Positions 61,239 to 64,000 of a DNA stretch of 64,000 bases are shown here, one piece after another. Source of the stretch: Hymenoscyphus infarciens (Eukaryota > Ascomycota > Leotiomycetes > Helotiales > Helotiaceae); NCBI GenBank assembly GCA_001414345.1, contig LLCB01000103.1, positions 62,001 to 126,000 of the forward strand, in the 5' to 3' direction. The notes under the pieces were generated by a model that did not search any database, was not told where the DNA came from, and saw only the letters and a list, made by a program, of their open reading frames with translations. The position numbers and the translations under genes were made by a program. The number at the start of each line of letters is the position of its first letter. Position 1 is the stretch's first letter.

Positions 61239-61410
61239 TATTAGTATAACTTATAGTTATAAAAGCGATGTAAAAAGAGTTATATTATCGTTTATATATA
61301 CTAAGTAAAGCTAGCTACGATGTCTACTTAAGTAGCCTCTAAGCGAGTGTACGTGTACCTACGTATACTAATCCGAATCGCTATTTATCTCTTGAATATA
61401 TATACTAATA
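61239..61410 (-). repeat. Right LTR of the copia element
   Basis: A 172 bp direct repeat of 55215-55386, followed by TCTAC at 61411-61415. Differences from the left copy that I see are transitions. Confidence 0.9.
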
Positions 61411-61415
61411 TCTAC

Positions 61416-63640
61416 TCTACTTTTTTCTATATTTTAAAAGATAACTTATTCTTTACTTTAGTATTTAAGCCTATGAATTATATATATTATTCTTCTAACT
61501 ATACGTCTATATACTTCTTCGCTAGTAGTATACGAAATTACTATTATAAACTAAATTCTAAGTATATTATAACTAAGTTTCTAACTTTAAATCTAAGATT
61601 ATAGCTTAAATTAGTAGTAGAATTAGACTACTTTAATTAGATAAAGCTAAATAAATAGTTATATTAGTAAAATATTAGTTTTTAGAAATAAAAGAAATAG
61701 CTAGAAGTCTATAATATCTAGAAGCTTTTAATAAACGAATTTAAATCTAGAATATAGAAATTTAATTAGAAGTAAATAATTCTTACTCTAGTATAAATTA
61801 TTAAAGCTAACTAATTATAGTATTTAAGAAAGTTCTCTAAAGCTTACTATCTTAGAAGCTTCTCTATTTTCTAAATTTAAGAGTAGTAATTTTTAAGTAA
61901 CTTATAATAGTAAATTAAAATAACTTATATATAATATATTTATAAGAATCTATATATTTTTAAACTTAGAGCTAGTTTAATTATCTTAGTAGTAGAATTC
62001 TAATTACTACTCTCTTTTTAGATAAGTAATTTTAATAATAAAATATCTTCTTTCTAGTATTTTATAAATATATTTAATAACTAATATATTAAAAAGAAAC
62101 TACTATCTTATAATCTCTAATATCTATTAGAATTACTATAAACTTAGTTCTATTTTATATATAGCTAATCTAGAAACTTTATTCTAAGACTATTACTTTA
62201 AAAATAATTATCTATAATTACTAATATTAATAAAATATTAATATATTTAGTAAAATTAACTAATAGAAAGAGTAAAGTATATATAGTTCTATAGTTATAT
62301 AATATTAAACGTTAACTTCTAGTAATACTAATATATAATATTAGATATTAGATAATAAGTAGACTTTAGCTCTACTTAGTCTTAGAGATAAAATAATAGT
62401 CTAGTCTTAGTATATAAGTATTAAGAATTATCTATTATATTATAATATCTACGTTATATAAATAGTCTCTTATATACTCTAAATATATAATATAACTACT
62501 ACTTATTATATATCTAGTATCTATATTATATAAAGTTCTATATACTTTATATACTTTATATTAAAACTTTTTAGTTATATCTACTTTTCTTTTATAATAT
62601 ATATCTCTATAAATACTACTTTTAGATATATATATATAAAGAATATATATTACTAGAAAGAGATTAAGAATATAAAAGAAGTAAATCTATATATTTTTAT
62701 ATATATCTTCTTTTACTACTATAATTAGAGTAGAGGAATACTAAGTAAGCTATATATACTAAGATATATATTACTAGCTAAACGATTATCTCTTTAGTTA
62801 TTCTTATATTTTATATATAGACGTATTTAGTAGAGTAGTTTTAAACTAAAGTCTAAGTAACTTTAAACTACGATACTACTAAACTAGTTTAGAAGTGCTA
62901 AGATATTAAAATCTAAATTAAAGTATCTCTTTCTATCTCTTTTTTTAATCTCTCTTATTCTCTTATATTCTTAATAACTTCTATTTTATATAATCCTTTC
63001 TAATATAGCTAATTACTATTATAAATAGATATATTATACTACTTAGATTATCACTTAAGTTAACGTAGATAAAGTACTTAAGAAGCTTTTATTTTAATAG
63101 CTTTTAAGAGCACTTTTAGTAGAAATTTTAATACTAGATATAATATTAGCTTTATACTATTCTAGAGAAAGTATATTAAGTAAAAAGAAGATTAAGAGAG
63201 TATAAAAGTAGTAGTAGAAGTAGTAGAAGTAAGTGAGAGAAACGTAGCTTATATACTCGCTTATTTTAAAATAATTATCTTTTTAATAAAGTTTTTTAAA
63301 TATAAAATAATAAGTAACTTATTATTAAATTTTCTATAGTATTATATACTTTAATAGAGTTTAAAGAATAAGATAATAATTTAATTATTTAGTCGCGTTA
63401 AAGCTAGAAATATAAGATTAGAACCGTGTTATACTAAATCACGTAGAGTATAAAAATAACTAAAAAGAGAAGTAATAATATAATATATATTAATTTATAT
63501 AAGCTTAATTTACAAGAGATCTTAGTATATATCTAAATATAAATTAAAATATAAATATACTAAACAAGCTCTAATACGAAAAACTCGTAAAACATAGTAC
63601 TATGAAATTAAATCAACTAAAACTAAAGATAGAATAGCAT
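61416..63640 (+). mobile_element. Right half of the older RIP-degraded element
   Basis: AT-rich sequence resumes after the copia target duplication and ends near 63640. Plus-strand reading from about 61600 to 61900 has long open runs rich in Gln/Ile/Lys with only RIP-type stops. A motif TACTAGCTAAACGATTA at about 62772-62788 resembles the end of the fold-back element near 22553. Class unassigned. Confidence 0.45.
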
Positions 63641-63748
63641 GGCTTTCACGTGACAGCGCCTGAAACGCGTTAGGGCGTCTGCCTTTCAACCTAGGTAACA
63701 CCCGACCATATCTATTCAACTAATAGGAGGGAACGCCGGATATTCGCG

Positions 63749-64000
63749 ATGGCGGTTGATGATCTCAAAGCTGGCATTCTAGAGTGTTTAACCACGCTCG
63801 AGGTTGCGGGGTCCTGGGCAATCTGCGACCAGATCACCAACCCGCCAAATCCGGGCTTATGGCTCAAAAATGGTGGTGGAATCGGTCTACCATTATCGGA
63901 TCGCGATGCAGAGGCTTTAGTAGCAGCAGCAAGCCGGCAAGCGCCATTTGGAAAAGGAGAGAACACTATCGTGGATCCTGCGGTAAGGAGAACCTGGGAG
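63749..64000 (+). CDS. 2OG-Fe(II) oxygenase-like protein, amino-terminal part (cut by window end)
   Basis: From ATG 63749 the frame is open to the end of the window (84 codons). It contains NPGLWLKNGGGIGLPLSDRD followed by AEALVAAASRQAPFGKGENT and IVDPAVRRTWE. This matches a block I recall at the start of fungal prolyl-4-hydroxylase-like 2OG-Fe(II) oxygenases ('GLPLSERDA..I...HQAPFGKG.ETIVDTSVR.TWEL'). The catalytic HxD...H residues would lie beyond the window, so the enzymatic assignment is by family memory only. The frame is open upstream to a TAG near 63692, so an earlier exon is possible. Confidence 0.6.
   Translation, partial: MAVDDLKAGILECLTTLEVAGSWAICDQITNPPNPGLWLKNGGGIGLPLSDRDAEALVAAASRQAPFGKGENTIVDPAVRRTWE

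Larger units (their letters stand above)
55215..61410 (-). mobile_element. Ty1/copia LTR retrotransposon (6.2 kb), RIP-degraded, nested
   Basis: Two 172 bp LTRs (55215-55386 and 61239-61410) and the 5 bp target duplication TCTAC (55210-55214 and 61411-61415) fix both ends. The left LTR begins TGTTAG and ends CCGACA; the right has the RIP forms TATTAG and CTAATA. On the minus strand, 57020-56700 reads as the amino-terminal part of fungal copia reverse transcriptase: LPPNTRIFRLRF, then RLVIQVYN, LVLTQAPTIQRVSQR and DI.QVYIQ..TNLN. A Gag-like stretch (LDKELKDIVLREASTKEFKS) lies near 60500, on the 5' side. RIP-type stops throughout make it inactive. It inserted into the element represented by 53930-55214 and 61416-63640. 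Confidence 0.88.

Noticed and set aside
61347..61604. 85-codon plus-strand frame in the AT block
   Set aside because: It starts inside the copia LTR and crosses the target duplication. Its Tyr/Ile/Ser composition is that of RIP-converted DNA.
63712..63966. 84-codon minus-strand frame at the window end
   Set aside because: It is the reverse of the oxygenase-like plus-strand frame, which has recognisable family blocks.
1..64000. tRNA, rRNA, CRISPR arrays, bacterial-type operators or terminators
   Set aside because: No tRNA B-box with a foldable cloverleaf, rRNA-like segment or spaced repeat array was seen. The window is eukaryotic.

Overview
The window looks like nuclear DNA of a filamentous ascomycete (Pezizomycotina, perhaps Leotiomycetes; the class is a guess). 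Short gene islands of ordinary composition, with 44-60 nt GT-AG introns and CTAAC-type branch points, alternate with very AT-rich blocks almost devoid of CpA/TpG. That is the signature of repeat-induced point mutation (RIP, CpA to TpA on both strands). More than half of the window (about 35 kb) is RIP-degraded transposon. The species is not identifiable from the sequence alone.

Layout. 1-1426: unique DNA with an unrecognised coding remnant. 1427-15617: one 14.2 kb Ty3/gypsy LTR element on the minus strand (183 bp LTRs, TSD AGCTA) with gag and pol relics plus an extra coding relic of about 6.4 kb between integrase and 3' LTR. 15705-18291: broken fungal-specific membrane protein gene. 18825-20178: intact GH7 endoglucanase. 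20979-21584: truncated UBC-domain pseudogene. 21668-25780: AT block with a fold-back element and a 2.3 kb short LTR element (TSD AGAAG). 26238-29793: STAND/NACHT-ankyrin pseudogene with a micro-inversion. 30478-31016: unknown pseudogene. 31918-33513: intact membrane protein. 33836-34550: TPR relic. 34763-35716: two abutting TA-flanked MITE-like elements. 36049-36555: small membrane protein gene with three CAR-to-TAR stops. 37966-40262: intact five-exon ankyrin-type gene. 41980-42660: MARVEL-domain protein. 43410-43651: MITE. 43909-50298: RIP-degraded Tad1-like LINE on the minus strand. 51222-51398: possible small membrane protein. 52482-53784: protein kinase gene with one in-frame stop. 53930-63640: AT block, an older element split by a 6.2 kb Ty1/copia element (172 bp LTRs, TSD TCTAC). 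63749-64000: start of a 2OG-Fe(II) oxygenase-like gene, cut by the window edge.

There is no operon logic here. The theme is a transposon-battered accessory region holding a plant cell-wall enzyme and several fungal innate-immunity/heterokaryon-type genes (STAND, ankyrin, TPR, kinase), many of them broken. A recurring pattern is premature TAA/TAG/TGA codons that could each come from CAA/CAG/CGA by a single C-to-T change, as expected if RIP leaked from the repeats into neighbouring single-copy genes.
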